The notes: generated by a model not told the origin, from the letters alone. A stretch of 10,711 nt of DNA from Planctomycetes bacterium UBA1662 (GCA_002320775.1 DCKY01000142.1:1-10711), one strand, 5' to 3'. Counted from the first letter of the stretch, positions 1 to 7,692 are shown. Numbers and translations are program-made.

Positions 1-2528
1 TCCTGGTCTACAGCCTTCACCGGCCTGAGCTTCTCCTCGAAGGACAGCAGCCCGTAGCCCGGAGCCGGACCGAGAATGGCGAACATTTCGTTGGGCAGGA
101 CTGTCGTACCCTCCGGATGATCCACAGCCACGAGAGCAGCGCTGTCAAGATAGGTGCACTCCTCAAGAGGCTCGAGCACCCGCAGCTCGTAAGAGGCGCC
201 GTTCTCCCCGTTCTCCCGTGGCTCGAGCCTGGGAATCCACAGCATCTCGGTCGGATCCGGCGTGCTGTAGCGCCCGGGAGCCTCGAAATACCCAAGCCCG
301 CCGACACCGAGAAAATCCGCCACGAATTCGAAGGACTCGCCGTTCCAGCTGAAAAGCATCGGACAGGATGTAGGCTTGCGTTCCTTCTCCTTGAGCTCGT
401 GGATCCGGCCTGAAACCAGGCCGAGCTCGCTCTGAAGAATACCATCGGGCCAGAGGATTCGAACCGTGTCAGCGGCAGACCCGCCCGCGAGACCGCAGAA
501 GAAACGCGCAGCCGAGCGAGCCGTGCCGCCGGTGCCGCTGTTGAGCTGCGCCCGCGCCACTCGGGTTCCGGATCGCACCTCGATACTCGCTCCCAGGGCG
601 GCTGGATTCGACCGTTCAGCATCAGGCTTTACCTCCTCGCGTAGCGGACCGGTGAGCTCAAGAGCGATCCAGGTGCCTGGAAGCTCGAGGGAATGAGAGC
701 TCACTCCCCCGGCCGTACCGGCTACGATCAGTTCGAGCCCCCCGTTGATGCCCATGGCCGCCGCAAGGACGCTCACAGCGCCCCCGGCAGCCTCGCGCGA
801 GAGATCGAAGCGCCTCACGCTCTCTCCCGGGGAAACCAGCGCCGCCCCTCCAGCGTCTTCCGTCAAGCTCGCATCCGCTACCAGGAGCTCGGGAGCCATG
901 TCGCCATCGAAATCAAAAAGCGCGCCGCCGGTCCCTCCCAGCGAACCATAGCGGGCCGAAAAATCTTCATCCTGGCTGAGCTTCAACTGGCCGTCATTGC
1001 GCAGGAGCTGGAGACGGTCGCCGCAAAAGGCGACGAGATCTTCATCTCCATCTCCATCAAGATCTCCCGAGGTGACACTTACGACCCCCCTCGGAGCTGC
1101 CCCGGCAACCTGCTCCACCTCGGAGAACTTCCAGGCGCGATGATTCGAGAAAACCCTCAGGGCCGCTCCCTGGCCGTCAAATACGACGAGATCCAGATCG
1201 ACATCGCCATCAAGATCAACCACCGCGAGCTCGGAAGCAGAAAAATCGAACTGCTCGAGACCGCAATCGGCGCTGATGTCACTGAAGCCCCCGAACCCGG
1301 CAGGGTCGTCGCGGTCGTTGTTGAGCAGCTGGATCCTGGAGGAGATCTTGCCGGCGGCATCCTTCCACTGGCGCAGGCAGATGATGTCGAGGTCCCAGTC
1401 ACTATCGACATCGAGCGCGTAGAGACGGACAGGGAAGCCCCCCTCCTGCTCAGTCTTGACCTTGATATCAGCCATGGAGAGGCCGCCCTTGCCATCGTTG
1501 ATCATGAAGCTGAGAGAGCCGTCTCCGGCCGCGACGAGGTCGAGATCGGTATCTCCATCTAGATCGGCCAGGCAGCAGAGACTCCCTGCGAGGGGAAGTC
1601 TTCTGCGCAGGCTGTAATCCCCGTCAGCGGAATAACCGTAGAGTGCGATGGCCGGCTCACCTCCTTCGGCTCCCGGGACGCCGCAGAGAGCCAGCTCAAG
1701 CGAGCCATCTCCATCGAGATCGCCAACCGCCATGGCGGCCGCCCGGCTTCCGGATGGAGCAGGGGCTATCTTCAAGGCCTCGGCGACCCCGCGAGCGGAA
1801 CCGATCACCAGCTCCGAGGGCTCCGCACCAGTCGGCGCACTATAACCCGGCGGCAGAGAATTCCTGATGGCGAGGCTGTACTTACCGCCCTCGCCATATT
1901 TATGTCCGACCAGGATGCCCGCACCCGCCTTCTTCAGACGCTTGAACTCGTTCAGCATGCCGATCCGCAGATCTTTTTCATCCCTGCGATGGAGGTTCGC
2001 CATTCGGTACCACGCTGAGGCGAAAGATGGCTGCAGCTGGAGAGCCCGGCGGAGATGGCGCACGGCGCCCTCCTTGTCATCCCGGTCCGACAGGATCGTG
2101 CCAACGTAATAGTGCCCATGCGGATCGTCAGGATCGATCTCCACCACCTTCCTGAAGAGCTCGAGCGCCTCGTCAGTTCTCTGCAGGTGTTCGTACTGGA
2201 TGCCAAGGACCAGCAACGCATGGCAATTGCCTGGATTCAGCTCGAGCACTTTTTTCATATGGGGTACGCACTTTGCCTCATCCTGGAGATTGAGCCCGGC
2301 GATGCCGCGATTGGTCCAGGCTGCCTCCCAGCCGGGAAAGCTCTCACAGAGCCCGGTGAAGATCTCATAGGCACCCGAATAATCGTACTGTTCCAGCAGG
2401 CCGACTCCCTTGCCCATCAGACGAAGACCTTCGGATGGTTCTACAGCAGGACGCGGATTGCAGCTGACGACGGCGGCAAGGATGAAAAGGAGGGCAGCGA
2501 CCCCGATAAAACGAGCAGAGGTGTTCAA
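1..2528 (-). CDS. TPR / FG-GAP (VCBS) / UnbV-ASPIC lipoprotein, CRTAC1-like, 3' end beyond the left edge
   Basis: This minus-strand frame stays open from 2528 to the left edge, giving 842 codons without a stop. The start chosen is TTG at 2528, preceded by a GAAGG Shine-Dalgarno 9 bases upstream. It places a lipoprotein signal at the N-terminus: a hydrophobic stretch, then VVSC with the lipidated Cys at residue 23. Residues about 35-175 are TPR-like, including an EALELF...VVEIDPDD helix pair. Calcium-type loops of the DxDGD class begin at D270, D322, D373, D438, D489 and D539, about 50-65 residues apart. A loop-less blade near 583-605 would complete a seven-bladed FG-GAP propeller. An UnbV/ASPIC domain follows at about 646-695 (GASIEVRSG...RILWPDG). 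A further conserved-looking domain starts at about 722 (CPMLFSWNG...FVADFLG). Such proteins are anchored, surface-exposed and of mostly unknown function. A GTG at 2615 is in frame but would bury the lipoprotein signal, so it is less likely. Confidence 0.88.
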   Translation of the reverse strand, partial: MNTSARFIGVAALLFILAAVVSCNPRPAVEPSEGLRLMGKGVGLLEQYDYSGAYEIFTGLCESFPGWEAAWTNRGIAGLNLQDEAKCVPHMKKVLELNPGNCHALLVLGIQYEHLQRTDEALELFRKVVEIDPDDPHGHYYVGTILSDRDDKEGAVRHLRRALQLQPSFASAWYRMANLHRRDEKDLRIGMLNEFKRLKKAGAGILVGHKYGEGGKYSLAIRNSLPPGYSAPTGAEPSELVIGSARGVAEALKIAPAPSGSRAAAMAVGDLDGDGSLELALCGVPGAEGGEPAIALYGYSADGDYSLRRRLPLAGSLCCLADLDGDTDLDLVAAGDGSLSFMINDGKGGLSMADIKVKTEQEGGFPVRLYALDVDSDWDLDIICLRQWKDAAGKISSRIQLLNNDRDDPAGFGGFSDISADCGLEQFDFSASELAVVDLDGDVDLDLVVFDGQGAALRVFSNHRAWKFSEVEQVAGAAPRGVVSVTSGDLDGDGDEDLVAFCGDRLQLLRNDGQLKLSQDEDFSARYGSLGGTGGALFDFDGDMAPELLVADASLTEDAGGAALVSPGESVRRFDLSREAAGGAVSVLAAAMGINGGLELIVAGTAGGVSSHSLELPGTWIALELTGPLREEVKPDAERSNPAALGASIEVRSGTRVARAQLNSGTGGTARSAARFFCGLAGGSAADTVRILWPDGILQSELGLVSGRIHELKEKERKPTSCPMLFSWNGESFEFVADFLGVGGLGYFEAPGRYSTPDPTEMLWIPRLEPRENGENGASYELRVLEPLEECTYLDSAALVAVDHPEGTTVLPNEMFAILGPAPGYGLLSFEEKLRPVKAVDQ

Positions 2529-2582
2529 ATATCTATACCTTCGAGAAAGACTTTGCCGAGATTCACGCTTGATTCTACAATT

Positions 2583-2623
2583 CCAAAAAGCCTCCTGAAG
2601 CGCGGCTTGTTCCACTTCAGGAG
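2583..2623 (-). terminator. Terminator-like hairpin in the leader of the lipoprotein gene
   Basis: Read on the minus strand, CTCCTGAAG (2623-2615) and CTTCAGGAG (2600-2592) form a perfect 9-bp stem with a 14-base loop. Two bases later comes TTTTT (2589-2585). This has the form of an intrinsic terminator pointing toward the lipoprotein start at 2528. No minus-strand gene lies directly upstream for it to end. It could therefore be an attenuator, a block on readthrough, or the remnant of an older gene order. A TATAGT box at 2634-2629 would place transcription initiation right at the first arm, but its -35 match is poor. Confidence 0.4.
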
Positions 2624-2776
2624 TCTCGACTATACGGCTTGCATTCTACCGTCAGCGGGTTTTTCCGTGGGGGCAATTTGTCAACATCCGGCCTTTTTAG
2701 GTGAGCTGACTTTTTTATCAATCTGGCGGAGCCCAAACCAACCTGACAGGGCCGCGTTCCGTGGAGTTCCATCCTG

Positions 2777-3298
2777 GTGTTACCCGAGGAAACAAACGAA
2801 GACCGTGATGCGGGAATTCCTGAAGAATTGCATTCCTTCACTGAGGAGGGACCTTTCAGGAAATGCACCATCTGTGATAAGGAGCTCGAGCACCTCGGCC
2901 TCTACGAGGTCCAGAAGGTCTACCGCGACAAAGAGGTGATCTTCGAGACAGCGATCTGCCAGGCCTGCGGAGAAGACCTGTCCAGGGAGATGTCCAGTGA
3001 ATCGATGGAGACCATGAAAGGCTTCATGCTCTGCAACTTCACGCCAACGGAGGAACCTGACCACTGCCACTTCTGCGGCTACCCAAAGGCTCTCTTTGAT
3101 AATTTCACCGTCATCGGCGCCTGCAGGGAACTCTCCCTGCTATTGCCTCTGATCATCATGTGCGAAAAATGTAGCGAGACTTTACAGGAGCAGCTTTCAA
3201 AGAAGACCCGTGATATCCAGGGTGATTTCATCAGGGACCACTTCCCGGGAGTACCAGCCGATCTCGACCTCAGCCCATCTGTAGGAACGCTCTTCTGA
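2777..3298 (+). CDS. Small Cys-rich protein with two CxxC/CxxC units, probably zinc-binding, function unknown
   Basis: The product has 173 residues and I cannot assign it to a named family. It has four CxxC pairs: C30/C33, C61/C64, C97/C100 and C129/C132. The first two are separated by 27 residues and the last two by 28, so the protein looks like two copies of one zinc-ribbon or treble-clef-like unit. Each unit begins after a short acidic stretch. There is no signal peptide or membrane segment, so it is probably cytoplasmic. The middle of the second unit is hydrophobic (LSLLLPLIIM), more like a buried strand than a membrane span. The GTG start at 2777 has a GGAG about 10 bases upstream, and an in-frame TGA at 2744-2746 prevents a much longer N-terminus. 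A role in nucleic acid or protein binding is possible but not shown. The gene is divergent from the lipoprotein gene and is followed by a 117-bp gap before the DedA gene. Confidence 0.8.
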   Translation: MLPEETNEDRDAGIPEELHSFTEEGPFRKCTICDKELEHLGLYEVQKVYRDKEVIFETAICQACGEDLSREMSSESMETMKGFMLCNFTPTEEPDHCHFCGYPKALFDNFTVIGACRELSLLLPLIIMCEKCSETLQEQLSKKTRDIQGDFIRDHFPGVPADLDLSPSVGTLF

Positions 3299-3415
3299 GT
3301 GTTCCCTCAAGTCGCCTTTGATTGTTCGGCGTATCCCAGGCCAGGATTGGTTTTTTCATGAGCTTGGGTTATCTTCCCCCCCGCATACAGAAAGTCGTCT
3401 TGGACTGAGAAACAG

Positions 3416-4165
3416 ATGCTTGCCTTCCTCGAACCCACCGAACTCATCGAATGGCTTAATGACTACCAGTACTACGCCATGTTCGGAATTCTCTTTCTCT
3501 GCGGCATAGGCCTGCCGATTCCCGAAGAGGTCACGCTGATCGGCAGCGGTGTCGTGGTCTACTTCTCAGAATCCGCCCATTTCTTGCCAGCCTCAACGGT
3601 CTGCGTAGCGGCAATACTCATCGGCGACTCCATCATCTTCTTCACCGGACGAAAGCTGGGACAGAGCTTCCCCGACAGCTGGTTCATCCGGGCGATCAAC
3701 AATAAGAAGGTGCACCGACAATTTGAAAAACATGGCAACAAGGCCGTTTTCTTCGCGCGCTTCCTCGCCGGCGTACGAATCGGTGTGTACGGCTACGCCG
3801 GCCAACATGGAATGCGCTGGACCAAGTTCATCTTTCTCGACCTGCTGGGAGCTCTCATCTCCGGCCCAACCTCCGTTCTCTTCGGCTGGTGGGCAGCCAA
3901 GACTCTGGCTCCGGGAGAGACACCCGAGGCCGCCCTGGAAAAAGCCCTGGAGCTTTTTGAAGAGTACAAGCCTATCGTCCTGCTGGTGGTCGTCGGCCTG
4001 GTCACCATCATCGTGCTGTACGCCATCTACAAGACCCGGCGCTACCGCACCGAGATCAAGAGGGCGTTGGAGGAAAAAAAAGAGGAAAAGAAGCTCGCTG
4101 GCGATGAAGAAGATGAAAAAAACGAGGCGGCTGGCGAAGACTGTGAAGAAAAACCGGCCCCATAG
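3416..4165 (+). CDS. DedA family (SNARE-associated, VTT domain) integral membrane protein with charged C-terminal tail
   Basis: The 249-residue product carries the DedA hallmarks. An N-terminal membrane segment leads into GLPIPEEV (residues 32-39, acidic pair E37/E38). A GRKLG turn lies at 78-82. FFARFLAGVR at 112-121 supplies the conserved arginines R115 and R121, and is followed by a glycine-rich re-entrant/transmembrane region (119-160). The final helix spans about 186-205. DedA proteins act in the inner membrane; several family members are implicated in flipping undecaprenyl phosphate or phospholipids and in membrane homeostasis. The substrate here cannot be inferred. The usual proline of the FxRFxPxxR motif is absent (LAGVR instead). 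Residues 211-249 form a strongly charged Lys/Glu-rich tail, probably cytoplasmic and disordered or helical. The ATG at 3416 is the only ATG after an in-frame TGA at 3359-3361; its Shine-Dalgarno is weak (GAGA). A poor promoter candidate, TTGGTT-N17-TATCTT, lies at 3347-3375. Confidence 0.88.
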   Translation: MLAFLEPTELIEWLNDYQYYAMFGILFLCGIGLPIPEEVTLIGSGVVVYFSESAHFLPASTVCVAAILIGDSIIFFTGRKLGQSFPDSWFIRAINNKKVHRQFEKHGNKAVFFARFLAGVRIGVYGYAGQHGMRWTKFIFLDLLGALISGPTSVLFGWWAAKTLAPGETPEAALEKALELFEEYKPIVLLVVVGLVTIIVLYAIYKTRRYRTEIKRALEEKKEEKKLAGDEEDEKNEAAGEDCEEKPAP

Positions 4166-4172
4166 GCCGTTG
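4147..4172 (-). terminator. Probable intrinsic terminator of the isomerase-like gene
   Basis: Immediately after the minus-strand stop codon (4176-4174), the minus strand reads AACGGCC, loop TATGG, then GGCCGGTT running into TTTC. This gives a 7-bp stem with one bulged base, followed by a T-rich tract (4153-4147). It overlaps the last codons and stop of the convergent DedA gene, so it must form inside that gene's 3' end. The stem is short, so confidence is moderate. Confidence 0.38.
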
Positions 4173-4173
4173 G

Positions 4174-5019
4174 TCATCCAAGCGTAAAACCAGGCGAGAC
4201 CTTTCCGAGATAATCCAGGCTCCTCTGGATTCCGTCCTCGGAATCTTCAAGAGGTTCGTACTCGATCAGGTACACGCCCTCGAAGATCATCTCTTCGAAC
4301 AGGGGACCGTAATCGAGCGCATCATCGCCGATAGCGCAGGCGACCCAGCCCTCTCCCCTCTGATGCCAGTCTTTCAAATGACAGTAGTTGATACGCTCAT
4401 TCAGGAGATCGAGGCAGTATCTCTGATCCCCGGGAGAAACCGCCCTGATGTTTCCCGGGTCGTAGTTGAAGCCCACCCCGGAAGGAAGATGTTCCAGCAG
4501 GCGAGCAAGACACTCTCGATCCGTGGAGATGCTGTTGATATGAACCGCGCTTCCGTCCTCCTGGAACTCGAGGGCTCCGTGGGTCTCGATGGCGATCTGG
4601 ATACCCAGCTCCGAGCAGAGGCCCTCGCAGCTCTCAAAGGCAGCGAAAACACGCCCCCAGATCTCCTCGGTCATAGCGGCCGCCGGCGTGAAACCGGCAA
4701 ACAGCCTGACATGGGTGGCACCGCAGGCGCTGGCCGAACGAACCTGGCCTAGCACCTTCGCCACCATCGCGTCATGTTCATCGCCGCAGGCCAGGGTGAA
4801 GTCATTTTCGATACAGCAGAAGGGAGTGTTGATACCATAGCGCTCGCCAAGCGCCCTGAACTCCGCGACATCAGCCTCGGTCGGCTCCTCAGGAAGCCGG
4901 CCGGGTTGACCTCCGCCGATCCCGAACTCGAGAAACTTGAATCCGAATCTCCGGGAAATCCGGAAGTGTTCCTCCATGGCCACATTTCGAAAGCCCCATT
5001 CTCCGCATCCAACGATCAT
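4174..5019 (-). CDS. Sugar phosphate isomerase/epimerase-like TIM barrel protein (AP_endonuc_2 / xylose isomerase-like fold)
   Basis: The 281-residue product matches the usual length of this family. The barrel signature is visible along the chain: FLEFGIGG near residue 29, HVRLFAG near 103, IAIETHG with E145, FNYDPGN with D187, NYCHLKD with H214 and K216/D217, and LIEYE with E253 near the end. E145, D187, H214 and E253 match the four divalent-metal ligands of tagatose-3-epimerase and related sugar isomerases, so an active metalloenzyme is likely. The family also includes inosose dehydratases, hydroxypyruvate isomerase and endonuclease IV relatives, so the substrate is undetermined. There is no signal peptide, implying a cytoplasmic location. 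The ATG at 5019 has a GAGGT Shine-Dalgarno with 9-base spacing. The gene stands alone on its strand, converging on the DedA gene with only 8 bp between stops and diverging from the exported-protein operon. Confidence 0.87.
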   Translation of the reverse strand: MIVGCGEWGFRNVAMEEHFRISRRFGFKFLEFGIGGGQPGRLPEEPTEADVAEFRALGERYGINTPFCCIENDFTLACGDEHDAMVAKVLGQVRSASACGATHVRLFAGFTPAAAMTEEIWGRVFAAFESCEGLCSELGIQIAIETHGALEFQEDGSAVHINSISTDRECLARLLEHLPSGVGFNYDPGNIRAVSPGDQRYCLDLLNERINYCHLKDWHQRGEGWVACAIGDDALDYGPLFEEMIFEGVYLIEYEPLEDSEDGIQRSLDYLGKVSPGFTLG

Positions 5020-5170
5020 GCCTGGAAGACCTCACTGATAGCCTCAAAAACACCAGCCCCGGCTCCCCGGTTGTGGAGATTCTGCCGCGACAAGCAACCC
5101 TGACAGGATAGCACTGACCGGACGCATCTCATCAAATCGAACGGAGCTCATCGGCGAAATCATCCGGCTT

Positions 5171-5188
5171 TGTCGGATTGTGTCGGAT
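5171..5188 (+). repeat. Tandem direct repeat TGTCGGAT, possible regulator binding site
   Basis: TGTCGGAT occurs at 5171-5178 and again at 5181-5188. The 10-base period places both copies on nearly the same helical face. CATCCG at 5161-5166 is inverted relative to CGGATG at 5184-5189, giving a third related half-site. The group ends 14 bases before the -35 box of the candidate promoter, a position typical of activator sites such as those of response regulators. No regulator gene is in the window. Confidence 0.4.
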
Positions 5189-5202
5189 GAAACAGATGTC
5201 AC

Positions 5203-5231
5203 TTGTCTGAAATATTTACGAACCCTATAAA
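5203..5231 (+). promoter_or_regulatory. Candidate sigma70-like promoter for the exported-protein operon
   Basis: TTGTCT (5203-5208) and TATAAA (5226-5231) are separated by exactly 17 bases. They match the -35 and -10 consensus at 4/6 and 5/6 positions. Transcription would begin near 5238 and give a leader of about 120 bases before the ATG at 5362. No better plus-strand promoter is visible in the gap. Confidence 0.42.
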
Positions 5232-5361
5232 ACATCCTTGGGGCGGGAGCTTGGATGGAGTTATTTTCGTATACTTGGCCTCTAACCTCCGCCTCAGCTA
5301 AGTGCGTGACCAGTTCAACTTATGCCTCGGAAGATAGCCCCCTGAATCCAGATTATTTGTC

Positions 5362-7692
5362 ATGACCTCGAACAGTATTCTCAGTCTTTCACTCAGCCTC
5401 CTCCTGACCGTCTCGATGGGAGAGGCGTTCTCCAATGAGCCGCTGAAAGAAGCCTCCTTCGGATTTGAGGGCCTCGAGATTTTCAAGGTAGAGGGAGCTG
5501 CGCTCGGACTTACTGTCGCGGACCTGGACAGCGATGGCCGCAGGGATCTCGTCGTAGCTAACAATACCGAGGGCACCATCCAGCTGTTCTACCAGGACGG
5601 TAAGAAGAAAAAAGATGGCGAAAAGCCGCCTCCGCGCAACACGGTAGCCTCCGATTCACGCTTCCGAGTGGAAAAGTTCTATACCGACAAGAAGGTCAAT
5701 TCCCTGGCGGTTGGGGATTTCAACGGCGATGGAAAACCTGACCTGGCCTACTACTGCGACCCTCCGGAGCTTGAGATCGTCTACCAGGCAGAGGCCTGGG
5801 GCGCGAAACGAAAACGCTATCCCATCCGCGATGGCGCCCGATCGACCTCTGCATTGCAGGTCGCCGATCTCGACGCGAACGGAAAGATGGACCTTGTTCT
5901 CCTCGGCGCCCTGAAGACCTACCTCTTCTACCAGCAGGAGAGCGGAGGCCTGGGGCAACCGATGGTCCTGAACAATGCCCGGGAAGGCATCACATCTCTC
6001 AAGCTGCGCGACCTCAACTCCGATGGAAAGGTTGACCTGGTCTACTTCAGTCCTTCCTCAGAAGAGCCGGTCCTCACACGCATCCAGCGCGGCAACGGCT
6101 TCGCCCCCCTCATCGCCAGCCGGCTGCTGGCCCTGCAGGCCTGGACCCTGCATACTGAGAACAATACTCCCCTGCTCTACACGATCCAGGGCAACACCCG
6201 GAGAATCAAGGCCTACCGCTGGCAGGACAAGGAGGTTCCGGGCGGTCTCGGCAGTCCCAGTCTCCTGGCGCTTAGAAAGAGCGGCGACAGCGCCAAGCGT
6301 AAACAGATCATCAGCGACGTGAACCGGGACGGAAGACCCGATCTGGTCGTGAGCTACCCTGAAACAGCCCAACTGGAGGTGACCTTCCAGAGCGCTGACG
6401 GCGTGCTCTCCAGCTCAGCCTCCTACCCCACCCTCGCCGAGGTCAACAGCCTGGCGAGCATGGATGTCGACGGTGATGGTCACGCGGAGATCGTCGTCAG
6501 CAGTGCCAAGGAAAAGGCCATCGGCGTGAGCTCCTGGAACGGCAAGCGACTCGCGATCCCGGAGACCTGGCCCCTGCCCGCGGAACCTGTCCTGCTCTCG
6601 GTCGCCCCGTTGACAAAAAACGATGGCCAGCGCGCATGGGTCGTGCAGCGGGAAAAAAACGGGAAATACCAGCTTCGGATTCTCTCGCTCCTGGGCGGCG
6701 GCAAGGTCAGGGAGGATGCGTCCCTTGCGATTCCATCCAAGGGTTCATCGCCAAACAGGCTGGCTCTCTTCGACGGAAACGGCGATGGCGCCACAGACCT
6801 GATCACCTTCATTCCATACCAGGATCCGATCTTCTTTCTCCAGGAAGACCTCAAAGGAAAAGATGGCGCTGGCCCCGTCTTCAAGAACCTCAGCCAGCAG
6901 GCCGACTTCGGACAGGGACAGCTCGCGAAGCTCCAGCCTGCCGCCCTGACCGTGGCCAGCGGGAAGGAGAGAGCGCGCCTGATGGTCACCGCGGGAAGCT
7001 ACGTCCGCATTCTCGAGCTCGACAAGGAGAACCGGCTCAAGGTTCTTGACCAGCACAGCGGCCGCAGCTCCGAGGCCAAACTCAAGGCCGGCACGCCCAT
7101 GGACCTCGATGGGGATGGAACCGACGAGATCGTCCTGATCGACTCCTCGGTCAACTCCCTGGAGATTCTCCAGAAATCTTCCGATGGAACCTACTCGATC
7201 ACCGAGCAGATAAAACTCCCCAGGCTGGAATTCGTTCGCCTCGACGCGCGCGACCTTGACGGCGACGAACGCGATGATCTCATACTCTTCGGAAAAACCC
7301 AGACAGCGGTCTTCTACGCGAAAAAAACGCAGTCGGGCTTCGTCGAACAGTTCACCTACACGGTGGAAGACAAGGACCTCGGGCGTCCCCAGAACCTCTC
7401 GATCGGAGACCTCGACTCCAATGGCCGCGCCGATGTCATCATCTCGACAGCGCCGCGCTACAACCTGCTCTTCCTGACCAACTCGAGTGAAGAAGAAAAG
7501 AAGGGCGAGGGCCGGTCGTTGAAGCAGGCCCTGAGCTTCGGCATCTTCGAGGAAAAATCCTATTCACGAAGAGGTACCAACTTCGGCCCGAAGCAGATGC
7601 TCGTCGACGACATCGATGGAGACGATGCAGCGGACCTGCTCCTGCTGATTCACGACAGGATCCTGCTCTACCTCCAGGGCGGTATCTATTGA
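5362..7692 (+). CDS. Exported FG-GAP/VCBS repeat protein, probably two seven-bladed beta-propellers
   Basis: The 776-residue product starts with a Sec signal peptide (hydrophobic run about 6-18, probable cleavage near residues 22-25). Calcium-loop motifs of the type D-x-[DN]-x-[DN]-G, followed by a hydrophobic strand, begin at residues 54, 119, 169, 217, 319, 368, 471, 581, 631, 683 and 750. The loops at 631 (DLDGDE) and 750 (DIDGDD) lack the final glycine. Most intervals are 48-67 residues, but three are 102-110. Each of those contains one loop-less blade, near 267, 419 and 534. That gives 14 blades, or two propellers. There is no transmembrane helix or sorting signal after the signal peptide, so the protein is probably periplasmic or released. 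FG-GAP propellers usually bind ligands or proteins and no catalytic residues are evident. The ATG at 5362 follows an in-frame TAG (5335-5337) with no start codon between, but has no Shine-Dalgarno. The stop overlaps the Shine-Dalgarno of the protease gene. Confidence 0.88.
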   Translation: MTSNSILSLSLSLLLTVSMGEAFSNEPLKEASFGFEGLEIFKVEGAALGLTVADLDSDGRRDLVVANNTEGTIQLFYQDGKKKKDGEKPPPRNTVASDSRFRVEKFYTDKKVNSLAVGDFNGDGKPDLAYYCDPPELEIVYQAEAWGAKRKRYPIRDGARSTSALQVADLDANGKMDLVLLGALKTYLFYQQESGGLGQPMVLNNAREGITSLKLRDLNSDGKVDLVYFSPSSEEPVLTRIQRGNGFAPLIASRLLALQAWTLHTENNTPLLYTIQGNTRRIKAYRWQDKEVPGGLGSPSLLALRKSGDSAKRKQIISDVNRDGRPDLVVSYPETAQLEVTFQSADGVLSSSASYPTLAEVNSLASMDVDGDGHAEIVVSSAKEKAIGVSSWNGKRLAIPETWPLPAEPVLLSVAPLTKNDGQRAWVVQREKNGKYQLRILSLLGGGKVREDASLAIPSKGSSPNRLALFDGNGDGATDLITFIPYQDPIFFLQEDLKGKDGAGPVFKNLSQQADFGQGQLAKLQPAALTVASGKERARLMVTAGSYVRILELDKENRLKVLDQHSGRSSEAKLKAGTPMDLDGDGTDEIVLIDSSVNSLEILQKSSDGTYSITEQIKLPRLEFVRLDARDLDGDERDDLILFGKTQTAVFYAKKTQSGFVEQFTYTVEDKDLGRPQNLSIGDLDSNGRADVIISTAPRYNLLFLTNSSEEEKKGEGRSLKQALSFGIFEEKSYSRRGTNFGPKQMLVDDIDGDDAADLLLLIHDRILLYLQGGIY

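Larger units (their letters stand above)
5020..5361. other. 342-bp divergent intergenic region upstream of the exported-protein operon
   Basis: No credible gene lies here. Near 5029-5033 it contains the Shine-Dalgarno of the minus-strand isomerase-like gene. In the middle it carries tandem TGTCGGAT repeats (5171-5188) and a sigma70-like promoter (5203-5231). The rest of the plus-strand leader, about 5238-5361, has no clear structure. An in-frame TAG at 5335-5337 fixes the start of the following gene downstream of it. Confidence 0.6.

Noticed and set aside
693..1562. Plus-strand open frame of 289 codons
   Set aside because: It is antisense to the FG-GAP region of the lipoprotein gene. Its repeated Ile-Glu-Ile/Ile-Asp-Ile pattern is the complement of the GAT-rich calcium loops, and it lacks a sensible start context.
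2586..2595. Perfect AGGAGG on the minus strand (2595-2590)
   Set aside because: The following TTG is immediately succeeded by TAG, so no gene starts there. The purine tract is explained as the second arm of the hairpin.
2643..2683. Perfect minus-strand TTGACA (2683-2678) with TAGAAT (2648-2643)
   Set aside because: The two boxes are 29 bases apart, which is not compatible with one promoter, and no -10 box lies at the correct distance.
2055..2939. Plus-strand open frame of 294 codons
   Set aside because: It covers the TPR-coding part of the minus-strand lipoprotein gene, crosses the intergenic region and overlaps the Cys-rich gene in another frame. Its composition resembles no protein family.
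3593..4177. Minus-strand open frame of 194 codons
   Set aside because: It is antisense to the DedA gene and its phenylalanine-rich start is the complement of the Lys/Glu-rich tail. The DedA reading is unambiguous.
5251..5275. Possible second promoter TTGGAT ... TATACT before the FG-GAP gene
   Set aside because: The spacer is only 13 bases, too short for a sigma70-type promoter, and the pair at 5203-5231 fits better.
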